Of a stretch of 5,411 nt of DNA, positions 1-5,357 are shown piece by piece. Below the pieces are notes generated by a model that searched no databases, was not told the DNA's origin, and saw only the letters and a list, made by a program, of their open reading frames with translations. The translations under genes and the position numbers were made by a program. Source of the DNA: Elusimicrobia bacterium RIFCSPLOWO2_12_FULL_59_9 (GTDB taxonomy: Bacteria; Elusimicrobiota; Elusimicrobia; O2-12-FULL-59-9); assembly GCA_001800185.1 (NCBI GenBank), contig MGUX01000030.1, positions 1 to 5,411 of the forward strand, read 5' to 3'. Every line of letters begins with the position of its first letter. Position 1 is the stretch's first letter.

Positions 1-383
1 TCATGGCCGTTTTTCTAAATCCCGTAGACGGAATGAGAGCCTCTCTTGAAATGCTCAAAGAAATCGCGCGATTCAACCAGGAGCATGGGAAGAGGGCCCT
101 GATTCTCAAGATCGGTCTCCATAAGGGAGCCGCCATCGCCGTGACCTTAAACGAGCGCCTGGACTATTTCGGCCAGAGCATCAACATCGCCGCGCGGGTC
201 CAGAATCTGGCGGATGCCGAAGAGATTTACTTCACCCGCAGCATCTATGATTACCCTGGAGTGCGGGAGCTTCTCAAAGATTTCGTCGTGAGCCCCGGAA
301 CGGCCCAACTCAAAGGTCTCCAGCAGGAGACGCAAGTCTACAAGGTCGCGGGCGCGCCTTCTTTGGCGGCGCCCGCCCGCTGA
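1..383 (+). CDS. Class III adenylate/guanylate cyclase, C-terminal part (5' end outside the window)
   Basis: The gene is cut by the left edge. The first full codon is at base 3 and 126 residues are visible, ending at TGA 381-383. The visible start, MAVF, is probably the inside of the usual GDAVMAVF motif rather than a true start, because the first metal-binding Asp and the purine-selecting Lys normally lie just before it. Within the visible part, LKIGLHKG (residues 35-42) is the core strand of the cyclase fold. LDYFGQSINIAARVQ (53-67) holds a base-selecting Asp (D54, three before the Gly, as in adenylyl cyclases) and the transition-state pair N61 and R65. These residues suggest an active enzyme making cAMP from ATP. 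The style resembles bacterial cyclases that carry an N-terminal DUF5939 domain, but that part cannot be seen. Family call is firm; substrate and full architecture are inferred. Confidence 0.9.
   Translation, partial: MAVFLNPVDGMRASLEMLKEIARFNQEHGKRALILKIGLHKGAAIAVTLNERLDYFGQSINIAARVQNLADAEEIYFTRSIYDYPGVRELLKDFVVSPGTAQLKGLQQETQVYKVAGAPSLAAPAR
350..374 (+). other. GC-rich hairpin at the 3' end of the cyclase gene
   Basis: GGGCGCGCC at 350-358 pairs with GGC-G-GCGCCC at 365-374 around a TTCTTT loop. This gives nine base pairs with one bulged G. It ends just before the stop codon. No T-run follows directly (the next bases are CGCCCGCTGAAATTT), so it is not a standard intrinsic terminator. It could still slow polymerase or protect the 3' end, or simply reflect the Ala/Gly/Pro-rich protein tail. 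Confidence 0.3.
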
Positions 384-399
384 AATTTGCCGCCCCGCC

Positions 400-427
400 G
401 ATAAAATAGCAGCCGGAAGCCGGCCGC
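400..427 (-). terminator. Putative rho-independent terminator of the secreted-protein gene
   Basis: On the minus strand GCGGCCGG, loop CTT, CCGGCTGC forms an 8-bp stem with one G-T pair (plus-strand 409-427). It is followed directly by TATTTTATC (complement of 400-408), a U-rich tail. It lies about 53 bases beyond the stop codon of the minus-strand gene, the expected place for its terminator. The tail is interrupted by A residues, so efficiency is uncertain. Confidence 0.6.
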
Positions 428-479
428 GGCCTCTATGCCTGCGCAGGCGGCTGAGGTTTAATCCCACCCAGAGAATCAG

Positions 480-1589
480 TTATTTCGGTCCGGCTTCGGC
501 GAAGGCGCCGAGGATTTGGACTTCGTCGGCGATGTCGCCGGGTTGGTAGCGTTTGACGACGGAGCGTTCTTCTCCGGAGCCCCAGCTTAAAGAAACGGCG
601 GCAGCGCCGGCATCGTCTCCAAAAACCTTTTTCAGGAAATCTATGGAGCGGGCGTCCTTATCCGGCTGCTTGAGCCAAAGCACTCTCCATTCCGCCGGGT
701 TCCAGTTTCCGGCGACTTGAGCCGCACGCGCGGCCAAATCTTCTATTCCTTTCTCCTTTCCGGCGACGGCGCGCATCACCAAAAACGTGGTTTTCGGCTC
801 ATTTAAAGCGTCCAGGCTGGTCTTCAGGTAGGGAGCGAGGCCGCCGTCTTCCCCGCCGCCGTAAGCCGCGGCAAGCTTCTTGACGCCGGCCGCAACCTTT
901 TCCACGGCCTCGCCGTAGGCGTCCATGAGGGAGCGCGAGTTGTCCATCAACGGCTTGTAGGTCGCGTCGAAGTTGGGCACCTCCACGTCTCCCGACATGC
1001 CGGATATCTGCTGCACGAAGCGCGCGTGAGTTTCCTGAAGGCGAATCGTGTCATCGATCAATTTAAGCGCCGTGATGTTGAGCCCGAGGGCCATTCCCTC
1101 GAACGCCGCCCGCTCTTTGTCGCTGTAGGCGGGCTCCTTGGATTGCGCGATGAGTTCGTCCAAGACGGTTTTCGCGTATTGGCTGGAATTTCCGAGCGCC
1201 TCCACGGCTTTGCCGTGGTAGCCGAACAGGTCTTTGGCGTGGTAGGCCACAATCGGAATGAAGGTGTACTCGCGGCTAAAGCAGGTTCCGTCAGGTCCCG
1301 GCCACCTGCACGTAGGGCCCGGCGCCCGCTTGTACCTGACGAAGCCGATGGGGCGGGCGGCCGTCTCCTGCAGGGAAGCGAGCTGAATTTGAGTCTGCAG
1401 CAGGCCCAGCTTATTGATCGCCTGGCGCAAGCGAGACCCGTTTGTGGCCTCGACCAGTATTTTTTGGCTCCCGGCTTCAAGCGACGCGGCGAAGTCGGCG
1501 TCTGAGATCGGCGCTTGGGCGCGCAGCGGGCCCGCCGCCGTCAAAATTAGGATGCCAAGAATTTTTTTCAACGCACCGGTTTTAAGCAT
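480..1589 (-). CDS. Secreted/periplasmic protein of unknown function (369 aa)
   Basis: I do not recognise this family. The frame is open further upstream, to 1835, but the start at 1589 is preferred for two reasons: GGAG sits 7 bases before the ATG, and the protein then begins with a typical Sec signal peptide. That peptide has basic residues K3, K8 and K9, a hydrophobic stretch of about 10-22 (ILGILILTAAGPL), and likely cleavage near AQA at 24-26. The mature protein appears mostly helical and has no further membrane segment. Two cysteines, C94 and C103, flank a Pro/Gly-rich loop (CRWPGPDGTC) and could form a disulfide after export. Residues around 117-290 are rich in Ala, Leu, Lys and Glu with helical spacing, and 330-360 look like a short beta-rich tail. 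No lipobox Cys and no enzyme motif were seen. It is transcribed alone: convergent with the cyclase gene and divergent from recQ. Export is well supported; function is unknown. Confidence 0.85.
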   Translation of the reverse strand: MLKTGALKKILGILILTAAGPLRAQAPISDADFAASLEAGSQKILVEATNGSRLRQAINKLGLLQTQIQLASLQETAARPIGFVRYKRAPGPTCRWPGPDGTCFSREYTFIPIVAYHAKDLFGYHGKAVEALGNSSQYAKTVLDELIAQSKEPAYSDKERAAFEGMALGLNITALKLIDDTIRLQETHARFVQQISGMSGDVEVPNFDATYKPLMDNSRSLMDAYGEAVEKVAAGVKKLAAAYGGGEDGGLAPYLKTSLDALNEPKTTFLVMRAVAGKEKGIEDLAARAAQVAGNWNPAEWRVLWLKQPDKDARSIDFLKKVFGDDAGAAAVSLSWGSGEERSVVKRYQPGDIADEVQILGAFAEAGPK

Positions 1590-1596
1590 GTGAATT

Positions 1597-1600
1597 CTCC
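1597..1600 (-). promoter_or_regulatory. Shine-Dalgarno site deciding the start of the secreted-protein gene
   Basis: The minus strand reads GGAG, then seven bases (AATTCAC), then ATG at 1589. This supports the signal-peptide start over the longer open frame beginning at 1835. Confidence 0.75.
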
Positions 1601-1635
1601 ATTCTTCACCACTAAATAGCTGCGCCTGGTATCTT

Positions 1636-1661
1636 ATTTTACCGAAACCGCCACCGAGGCG
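1636..1661 (-). promoter_or_regulatory. Candidate promoter of the secreted-protein gene, -10 box TAAAAT with tandem CGGT repeats upstream
   Basis: On the minus strand TAAAAT (plus 1636-1641) is a fair -10 box and places the transcript start near 1629, leaving a leader of about 40 bases. There is no recognisable -35 box at 16-18 bases. Instead three hexamers, CTCGGT GGCGGT TTCGGT (plus 1641-1658), run straight into the -10 box, and a small inverted repeat CGCC/GGCG (1649-1661) overlaps them. A missing -35 box would fit a promoter that needs an activator. This is inference from sequence alone. Confidence 0.4.
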
Positions 1662-1671
1662 ACATGAGCCT

Positions 1672-1701
1672 TTTGGTCCGAAAATGAGGGGTCTTTGGTC
1701 C
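1672..1701 (-). repeat. Pair of 8-bp direct repeats upstream of the secreted-protein gene
   Basis: TTTGGTCC occurs at 1672-1679 and again at 1694-1701 (GGACCAAA read on the minus strand). The start-to-start distance is 22 bp, about two turns of the helix. Relative to the candidate start near 1629 they centre near -47 and -69, on one face of the DNA. This is a plausible activator site. It could also be part of a structured RNA leader or a chance repeat. Confidence 0.4.
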
Positions 1702-1786
1702 CACCCCGGCCTGGGCCTTTCGCGCGCCGAAAGAAGTCCCGCATTCCCATTATCATCCTTTAAGCCTCCGTGAAATGGCCGTCGGC

Positions 1787-1815
1787 TTGCCGCTGCGGCG
1801 CATTTCAAGTATAGT
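1787..1815 (+). promoter_or_regulatory. Candidate sigma-70-type promoter of recQ
   Basis: TTGCCG at 1787-1792 and TATAGT at 1810-1815 are separated by 17 bases. The -10 box has one mismatch to TATAAT. Transcription would begin around 1822-1826, on or just before the ATG at 1826, so the message would have almost no leader. No Shine-Dalgarno sequence precedes that ATG, which agrees with this reading. Confidence 0.5.
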
Positions 1816-1825
1816 AATGGTCGCA

Positions 1826-3706
1826 ATGCCTCCAAAAAGTCTCACTCCCGAGGAAGCGCTGCAACGCCGCTGGGGCTACGGCGCTTTTAAGCCGCTGCAG
1901 CGGGAGGCGGTGGAAGCGGCCCTTTCCGGACGCGACTGCTTGGTCGTTCTTCCGACGGGAGGGGGAAAAAGCCTCTGCTACCAGCTCCCGGCGGCCATGG
2001 GACGGGGGCTCGTCTTGGTCGTCTCTCCGCTCATCGCCCTCATGGACGACCAAGTGGCCGCGGCGCGCGAGGCGGGCCTGGCGGCCGACGCCCTGCATTC
2101 AAACCTTGAAGCCGGTCGGCGCGGCGAGGCCTACCGGCGGCTTGCGGCCGGCAAAACCGAAATCCTTTACGTGAGCCCGGAGCGGCTCCTCATGGGAGAC
2201 CTGCTGGAGGACCTCGCGCCCAGGCTCGTGCTGGCGGCCGTCGACGAAGCGCACTGCGTGTCGCATTGGGGGCACGAGTTCAGGCCGGAGTACCGCCGCT
2301 TGGCCGAGATTCTGGAGCGCGTTCCCAAGGCGGCGCGCATGGCCTTGACCGCGACGGCGACGCCGGCCGTTCAGGAAGACGTCTGCGCTCAACTCGCCCT
2401 GAGGGATCCCGCGCGCTTCATAGGCCACCCCGACCGGGCGAACCTCATCTACCGCGCCTTCCCGCGCCGCGATCAGTTGAGCCAAGTTCTTAGCGTCTTG
2501 CGCCGCCATCCGGGAGAGGGGGGCATCGTTTACGCCCAAACTCGCAAGGACGTGGAACGTCTGGCCGCTGGAATCGCGGGGGAAGGGATTTCATGCGCGC
2601 CCTACCACGCAGGCCTTCCCGCGGACGATAGGCGGCGCGCTCAGGATGATTTCGTGAACGAGCGCCTCGACGTGGTGGCGGCCACCACCGCCTTCGGCAT
2701 GGGCATCGACCGCTCCAACGTTCGCTGCGTCCTGCACGCCAACACCCCGCGCTCGGTGGAGCACTATCAGCAGGAATCGGGCCGCGCCGGCCGCGACGGC
2801 CTGCCGGCGGAGTGCGTGCTGCTTTTTGCGGCCTCGGACCTCGCCGCGCACCGGGGCTTGGCCCTCAAAGACGGACCCCTCGCGCCCGAGCGCCAGCGCG
2901 TCTTGGAGCGGCAACTGCGCGATATCGGCCGCTACGGGGTGTCCCCCGTATGCCGGCACCGCCTCCTGGCGGAACACTTCGGCGCGCCATATCCGCCGGA
3001 CGGGAAAGAACATGGGGAGGGAGGCTGCCGGGCCTGCGACGTCTGCCTGGGCGAGACCAAGAGCCTATCGGCCGAGGAGGCTCGGCTGACAGCCCAAAAA
3101 GTCCTGAGCGGAGCTTGGCGCGCGGAAGGCCGTTTCGGAACCGGCTACGTCGTCAATTTGCTCATGGGGCGCGCCGACGAGCGCATGACGCGCAATGGCC
3201 ACGACGCGCTTCAGGTCTTCGGCCTTCTGAAGGAATCCGGCGAGGCGGCGGTGCGCTCGTGGATAGACCAGCTCATCGTGCAGGGCTTCCTGGAAGTCGT
3301 GGAAGAAAGAGATTACCCTCTGCTGCGCATCACCGAGACGGGAAAGGCGTTATGCCGGGACGAGGGGAGCGTGCGGCTGGGCGTGCCGGTTCCCCCGGCG
3401 GCGCGAGCGAAAAGGAAACCCAAGGCCTTGAGGGCCGTTTCCGCCGATTTACCCGTCGACGAGGACCTCTTCGATCGCCTGCGCCGGCTCCGGCGCCTCA
3501 TTGCCGAGAAAGCGGGCGTCCCGCCGTACGTGGTCTTCCACGACAGCGCCCTCGTCGAGATGGCCGCCTTAAAGCCCCTGACCCTCGACGCCTTGCGCCA
3601 GGTCAAGGGAGTGGGCGAGCGAAAACTGGAGCGCTACGGCGCCGCCTTTCTGGATGTGATCTCCGGCGCGCCCCCGGAATCCGCCGCCGTCTCGGCGCGG
3701 CCCTGA
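1826..3706 (+). CDS. recQ: ATP-dependent DNA helicase RecQ
   Basis: RecQ unwinds DNA 3'-5' in recombination and repair of stalled forks. The full set of marks is present in this 626-residue protein. Motif 0 is WGYGAFKPLQ (16-25) and Walker A is LPTGGGKS (42-49). Motif Ia is SPLIALMDDQ (67-76). Motif II is DEAH (140-143), followed by the aromatic-rich loop CVSHWGHEFRPEY. Motif III is TATAT (175-179). FGMGIDRSNVR (290-300) and the arginine-finger motif YQQESGRAGRDG (314-325) complete the helicase core. C376, C401, C404 and C407 form the zinc site, the RQC winged helix spans about 412-510, and an HRDC domain spans about 545-613. The length matches standard bacterial RecQ. The loop has His where Gln is usual (S-H-W-G). 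In-frame ATGs also exist at 1775 and 1817. I chose 1826 because the protein then starts like its relatives and because the likely transcript begins beyond the other two. None of the starts has a clear ribosome site. Identity is firm; the exact start is less so. Confidence 0.97.
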   Translation: MPPKSLTPEEALQRRWGYGAFKPLQREAVEAALSGRDCLVVLPTGGGKSLCYQLPAAMGRGLVLVVSPLIALMDDQVAAAREAGLAADALHSNLEAGRRGEAYRRLAAGKTEILYVSPERLLMGDLLEDLAPRLVLAAVDEAHCVSHWGHEFRPEYRRLAEILERVPKAARMALTATATPAVQEDVCAQLALRDPARFIGHPDRANLIYRAFPRRDQLSQVLSVLRRHPGEGGIVYAQTRKDVERLAAGIAGEGISCAPYHAGLPADDRRRAQDDFVNERLDVVAATTAFGMGIDRSNVRCVLHANTPRSVEHYQQESGRAGRDGLPAECVLLFAASDLAAHRGLALKDGPLAPERQRVLERQLRDIGRYGVSPVCRHRLLAEHFGAPYPPDGKEHGEGGCRACDVCLGETKSLSAEEARLTAQKVLSGAWRAEGRFGTGYVVNLLMGRADERMTRNGHDALQVFGLLKESGEAAVRSWIDQLIVQGFLEVVEERDYPLLRITETGKALCRDEGSVRLGVPVPPAARAKRKPKALRAVSADLPVDEDLFDRLRRLRRLIAEKAGVPPYVVFHDSALVEMAALKPLTLDALRQVKGVGERKLERYGAAFLDVISGAPPESAAVSARP

Positions 3707-3751
3707 CAACCTCCGCTTGAGAGCCGGCGCCTGCCCAAACCCTGAAAGCAC

Positions 3752-3780
3752 TTGACGTAATACATTACGTCACATATAAT
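3752..3780 (+). promoter_or_regulatory. Near-consensus sigma-70 promoter of the HTH/nucleotidyltransferase module
   Basis: TTGACG (3752-3757) and a perfect TATAAT (3775-3780) are separated by exactly 17 bases. The expected transcript start, seven bases past the -10 box, is base 3787, the A of the ATG of the HTH gene. This is the strongest promoter in the window, as expected for a tightly self-repressed module. Confidence 0.85.
3753..3772 (+). promoter_or_regulatory. Operator: perfect 20-bp inverted repeat over the -35 box and spacer
   Basis: TGACGTAAT, two bases AC, ATTACGTCA: two perfect 9-bp arms. It covers five bases of the -35 hexamer and most of the spacer, so a bound dimer would block RNA polymerase. 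The XRE-type protein encoded immediately downstream is the obvious ligand, giving autorepression as is usual for toxin-antitoxin operons. A perfect 10-bp palindrome, TATAATTATA (3775-3784), adjoins it over the -10 box. Confidence 0.8.
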
Positions 3781-3786
3781 TATAGC

Positions 3787-4356
3787 ATGAGGATGCTCAA
3801 GGAAAGACGGGAGAGCAAAGGCATATCTCAGCGCCGGCTGGCCTCTGCGGCGGGAATTTCCTACAAGACCCTCCAGCTTCTGGAGTCGGGAAAGCACGAT
3901 CCCAGATTATCCACTTTGGCCAAAGTTGCCGGCGCTTTAGGATTGCCCCGGCCCGGCATTGAGCAGGCCATCGAAAATTATTTGGAAGCCGCCGGCGAAG
4001 ATTCATTGCGGAAAATCTCCCTTGAAATTCTTAAAGGGGGGGAGGCTTCATGGAAAGATTGGCTCTTTGATTTCGTGGATGCCTTCAGGCGAAATCCGAA
4101 TGCGGGCTTGGCTTCCTTGCCCCCCCCGCCTGAGAGCAAGCCACGGATCCATTCGCTCTTGGCCTCTACCGTGGAATCTCTCTGTTGGGAGCAAAAGATT
4201 CCCGTCCCAGGGTGGTGCGCCTGCGTCCCGGCGCTTTCCAAGCCCTGGTTCGTCGCGGGAATAGAAAGCTTGAAAGCCTCGGCGCTCGTGGAATCGCCGG
4301 CGCAGTTCCGGAAAAGAAACATTTTCGTCCTTGGAAATTTTCTCCGCAGGGCGTGA
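3787..4356 (+). CDS. XRE-family helix-turn-helix protein with C-terminal partner-binding-like domain; probable antitoxin and autorepressor
   Basis: This 189-residue protein has an N-terminal Cro/C1-type HTH (about 3-55). ISQRRLASAAG (13-23) is the first HTH helix, ISYKTLQLLESGKHDPR (24-40) holds the recognition helix, and LSTLAKVAGALGL follows. A linker (about 60-125) leads to a C-terminal domain with PWFVAGIESLKA (153-164) and ALVESPAQFRKRNIFV (166-181). From memory, the latter block recurs in HTH proteins paired with nucleotidyltransferase genes, and it probably contacts the partner. The gene ends three bases before the nucleotidyltransferase start, so the two are surely co-transcribed. A perfect inverted repeat sits over its promoter. 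The ATG at 3787 falls on the predicted transcript start with no Shine-Dalgarno site; an in-frame ATG at 3793 is the alternative. Two homopolymers, G7 (4036-4042) and C8 (4120-4127), lie inside the reading frame. GC is lower than in recQ. The HTH call is firm; the antitoxin role is inferred from layout. Confidence 0.85.
   Translation: MRMLKERRESKGISQRRLASAAGISYKTLQLLESGKHDPRLSTLAKVAGALGLPRPGIEQAIENYLEAAGEDSLRKISLEILKGGEASWKDWLFDFVDAFRRNPNAGLASLPPPPESKPRIHSLLASTVESLCWEQKIPVPGWCACVPALSKPWFVAGIESLKASALVESPAQFRKRNIFVLGNFLRRA
4348..4351 (+). promoter_or_regulatory. Weak Shine-Dalgarno site of the nucleotidyltransferase gene, inside the HTH gene
   Basis: AGGG lies 8 bases before the ATG at 4360, within the last codons of the HTH gene. 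The stop (TGA 4354-4356) and the next start are three bases apart. Translation of the second gene is therefore probably coupled to that of the first, keeping its output tied to, and probably below, that of the HTH protein. Confidence 0.5.
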
Positions 4357-4359
4357 GCC

Positions 4360-4866
4360 ATGCTGGATATCGAATTGATCAAACGCCTTTTCCGGGCGCT
4401 CAACGCCGAGTTAAGGCGCAGGAAGGTCATCGGCGAAGTCGGCATTTGCGGGGGCGCCGTGATGTGCCTTGTGTTTAACGCCCGCAAAGCGACCAAAGAC
4501 ATCGACGCGATCTTCAGCCCCGCGAAGGAAATCCGATCAGCCGCCAAAGAGGTGGCGAGAAAATTTTCATTGCCGGACGACTGGCTCAATGACGCCGCGA
4601 AAGGCTATTTTCACGCGGACCCGCCCAGAGAGGACGTTCTCAATTTATCCAACCTGCGCGTCTGGGCGCCCCGGGCGGATTATATGCTGGCCATGAAATG
4701 CGTCTCTGCGAGGTTCGACAGCCATGACGGCGAGGATGTGCGGTTTTTGATCGACACCCTGAAGCTCAAAAACCCAGAACAAGTCTTTAGGGTGATCGAA
4801 AATTACTACCCGCACAAACTGATCCCTTCTAAGACCAAGTTTTTCATCGAAGAAATCCTGCAATAA
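4360..4866 (+). CDS. Minimal nucleotidyltransferase (DUF6036/AbiEii-like fold), probable toxin of the module
   Basis: This 168-residue protein shows the signature of the polymerase-beta-type nucleotidyltransferase fold. ICGGAVMCLVFNARKATKDID (29-49) holds the GG turn (G31, G32) and the metal-binding pair D47-x-D49. A second conserved-looking block is DDWLNDAAKGYF (73-84). A helical block, ADYMLAMKCVSARFDSHDGEDVRFLI (106-131), matches the LLAMKL..R..D.EDI pattern of AbiEii/DUF6036-type proteins, with K113, R118 and D126. Known relatives in this superfamily, such as AbiEii and MenT, transfer nucleotides and stop growth; MenT toxins act on tRNA 3' ends. The substrate here cannot be read from sequence. 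Its place directly behind an HTH gene under an autorepressed promoter supports the toxin role. An alternative is a housekeeping or antibiotic-modifying nucleotidyltransferase, which is less likely given the context. Fold is well supported, toxicity inferred. Confidence 0.82.
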   Translation: MLDIELIKRLFRALNAELRRRKVIGEVGICGGAVMCLVFNARKATKDIDAIFSPAKEIRSAAKEVARKFSLPDDWLNDAAKGYFHADPPREDVLNLSNLRVWAPRADYMLAMKCVSARFDSHDGEDVRFLIDTLKLKNPEQVFRVIENYYPHKLIPSKTKFFIEEILQ

Positions 4867-4869
4867 CCG

Positions 4870-4899
4870 TCGGCACAATCCCGCCCAAAAAGGTAAAAT
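4870..4899 (+). promoter_or_regulatory. Candidate promoter of the SRPBCC gene
   Basis: TAAAAT at 4894-4899 is a fair -10 box in the context GGTAAAATGG. TCGGCA at 4870-4875 (four of six matches to TTGACA, 18-base spacer) is a weak -35 box. Transcription would start near 4906, giving a leader of about 40 bases that contains the ribosome site. Read-through from the module upstream is also possible because no terminator is visible between them. Confidence 0.4.
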
Positions 4900-4931
4900 G
4901 GCGTCCAATAACCAAGGCCGGATGCTCGATG

Positions 4932-4938
4932 AAAGGAG
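4932..4938 (+). promoter_or_regulatory. Strong Shine-Dalgarno site of the SRPBCC gene
   Basis: AAAGGAG is followed by eight bases and ATG at 4947. This decides the start in favour of METTQEA over the longer reading from 4929, whose ATG lies just before this site. Confidence 0.8.
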
Positions 4939-4946
4939 AAAATTCG

Positions 4947-5348
4947 ATGGAAACAACGCAGGAAGCGCGCCACATCAGCGTCTTCGTCAAGCGTCCGCCC
5001 GCTGAGGTATACGATTTCGCCTCAAACGCGGAGAACCTGCCGATGTGGGCTTCCGGCCTGGGCGGATCGATCAAGCATGTCAACGGCGAATGGATCGCGG
5101 ACGCTCCTTTCGGAAAGGTGAAAATCATCTTCGCGGAAAGGAACAAGTTCGGAGTTCTGGATCATGACGTCATGCTGGAGTCGGGAGCGAAGTTTCACAA
5201 TCCCATGAGGGTCGTCCCCAACGGCGGCGGCAGCGAGGTCACTTTTACGCTCCTTCGCCAGCCGGAGATGTCGGACGAGAAGTTTTCAGAAGACGCCAGG
5301 TGGGTGGAAAAGGACTTGAAAACTCTGAAAGCTCTCCTGGAGCGATAA
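4947..5348 (+). CDS. SRPBCC (START-like/polyketide-cyclase-type) family protein
   Basis: This 133-residue cytoplasmic protein has no signal peptide or membrane segment. The start at 4947 is chosen over the in-frame ATG at 4929 because AAAGGAG (4932-4938) lies 8 bases before it. The N-terminal pattern ISVFVKRPPAEVYDFASNAENLPMWASG is the usual opening of SRPBCC proteins: a beta strand, the PxxxVYDF helix, then N..N.P.W. Alternating strands follow (for example GKVKIIFAERNKFGVLDHDV, and SEVTFTLLRQ), and a long C-terminal helix ends in KDLKTLKALLER. Such proteins form a helix-grip cavity for small hydrophobic ligands; the ligand cannot be told. Small stand-alone members are common and mostly uncharacterised. 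The gene is next to the HTH/nucleotidyltransferase module but has its own ribosome site, and I see no functional link. Confidence 0.85.
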   Translation: METTQEARHISVFVKRPPAEVYDFASNAENLPMWASGLGGSIKHVNGEWIADAPFGKVKIIFAERNKFGVLDHDVMLESGAKFHNPMRVVPNGGGSEVTFTLLRQPEMSDEKFSEDARWVEKDLKTLKALLER

Positions 5349-5357
5349 GCGCGGAAT

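Noticed and set aside
401..407. TAAAAT on the plus strand as a -10 box
   Set aside because: No -35 box at suitable distance, no gene follows, and the same bases are better explained as the U-tail of the minus-strand terminator.
437..448. Perfect 12-bp palindrome GCCTGCGCAGGC between the convergent genes
   Set aside because: It cannot form a hairpin without losing central pairs, has no T-run, and is not at a promoter; probably chance in GC-rich DNA.
1717..1733. Hairpin CTTTCG-CGCGC-CGAAAG in the divergent region as a riboswitch or terminator
   Set aside because: Six base pairs, no T-run in either direction, and I could not match the region to a riboswitch consensus such as the cyclic-di-GMP class.
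1590..1835. Upstream extension of the secreted-protein frame on the minus strand
   Set aside because: The frame is open by chance. It would bury the signal peptide 82 residues inside the protein, overlaps the recQ start, and ignores the GGAG site before 1589.
2812..3720. Long plus-strand frame of about 300 residues inside recQ
   Set aside because: Arg/Pro/Gly-rich shadow frame typical of GC-rich DNA; the recQ frame over the same bases holds the zinc site, RQC and HRDC domains.
3978..4589. Minus-strand frame of about 200 residues across the HTH and nucleotidyltransferase genes
   Set aside because: It lies antisense to two genes with clear conserved motifs and has no recognisable domain of its own.
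4870..4946. A terminator behind the nucleotidyltransferase gene
   Set aside because: No stem followed by a T-run could be found in the intergenic stretch.
4898..5005. Small frame of about 35 codons overlapping the SRPBCC start
   Set aside because: No ribosome site, out of frame with a well-supported gene, no recognisable features.
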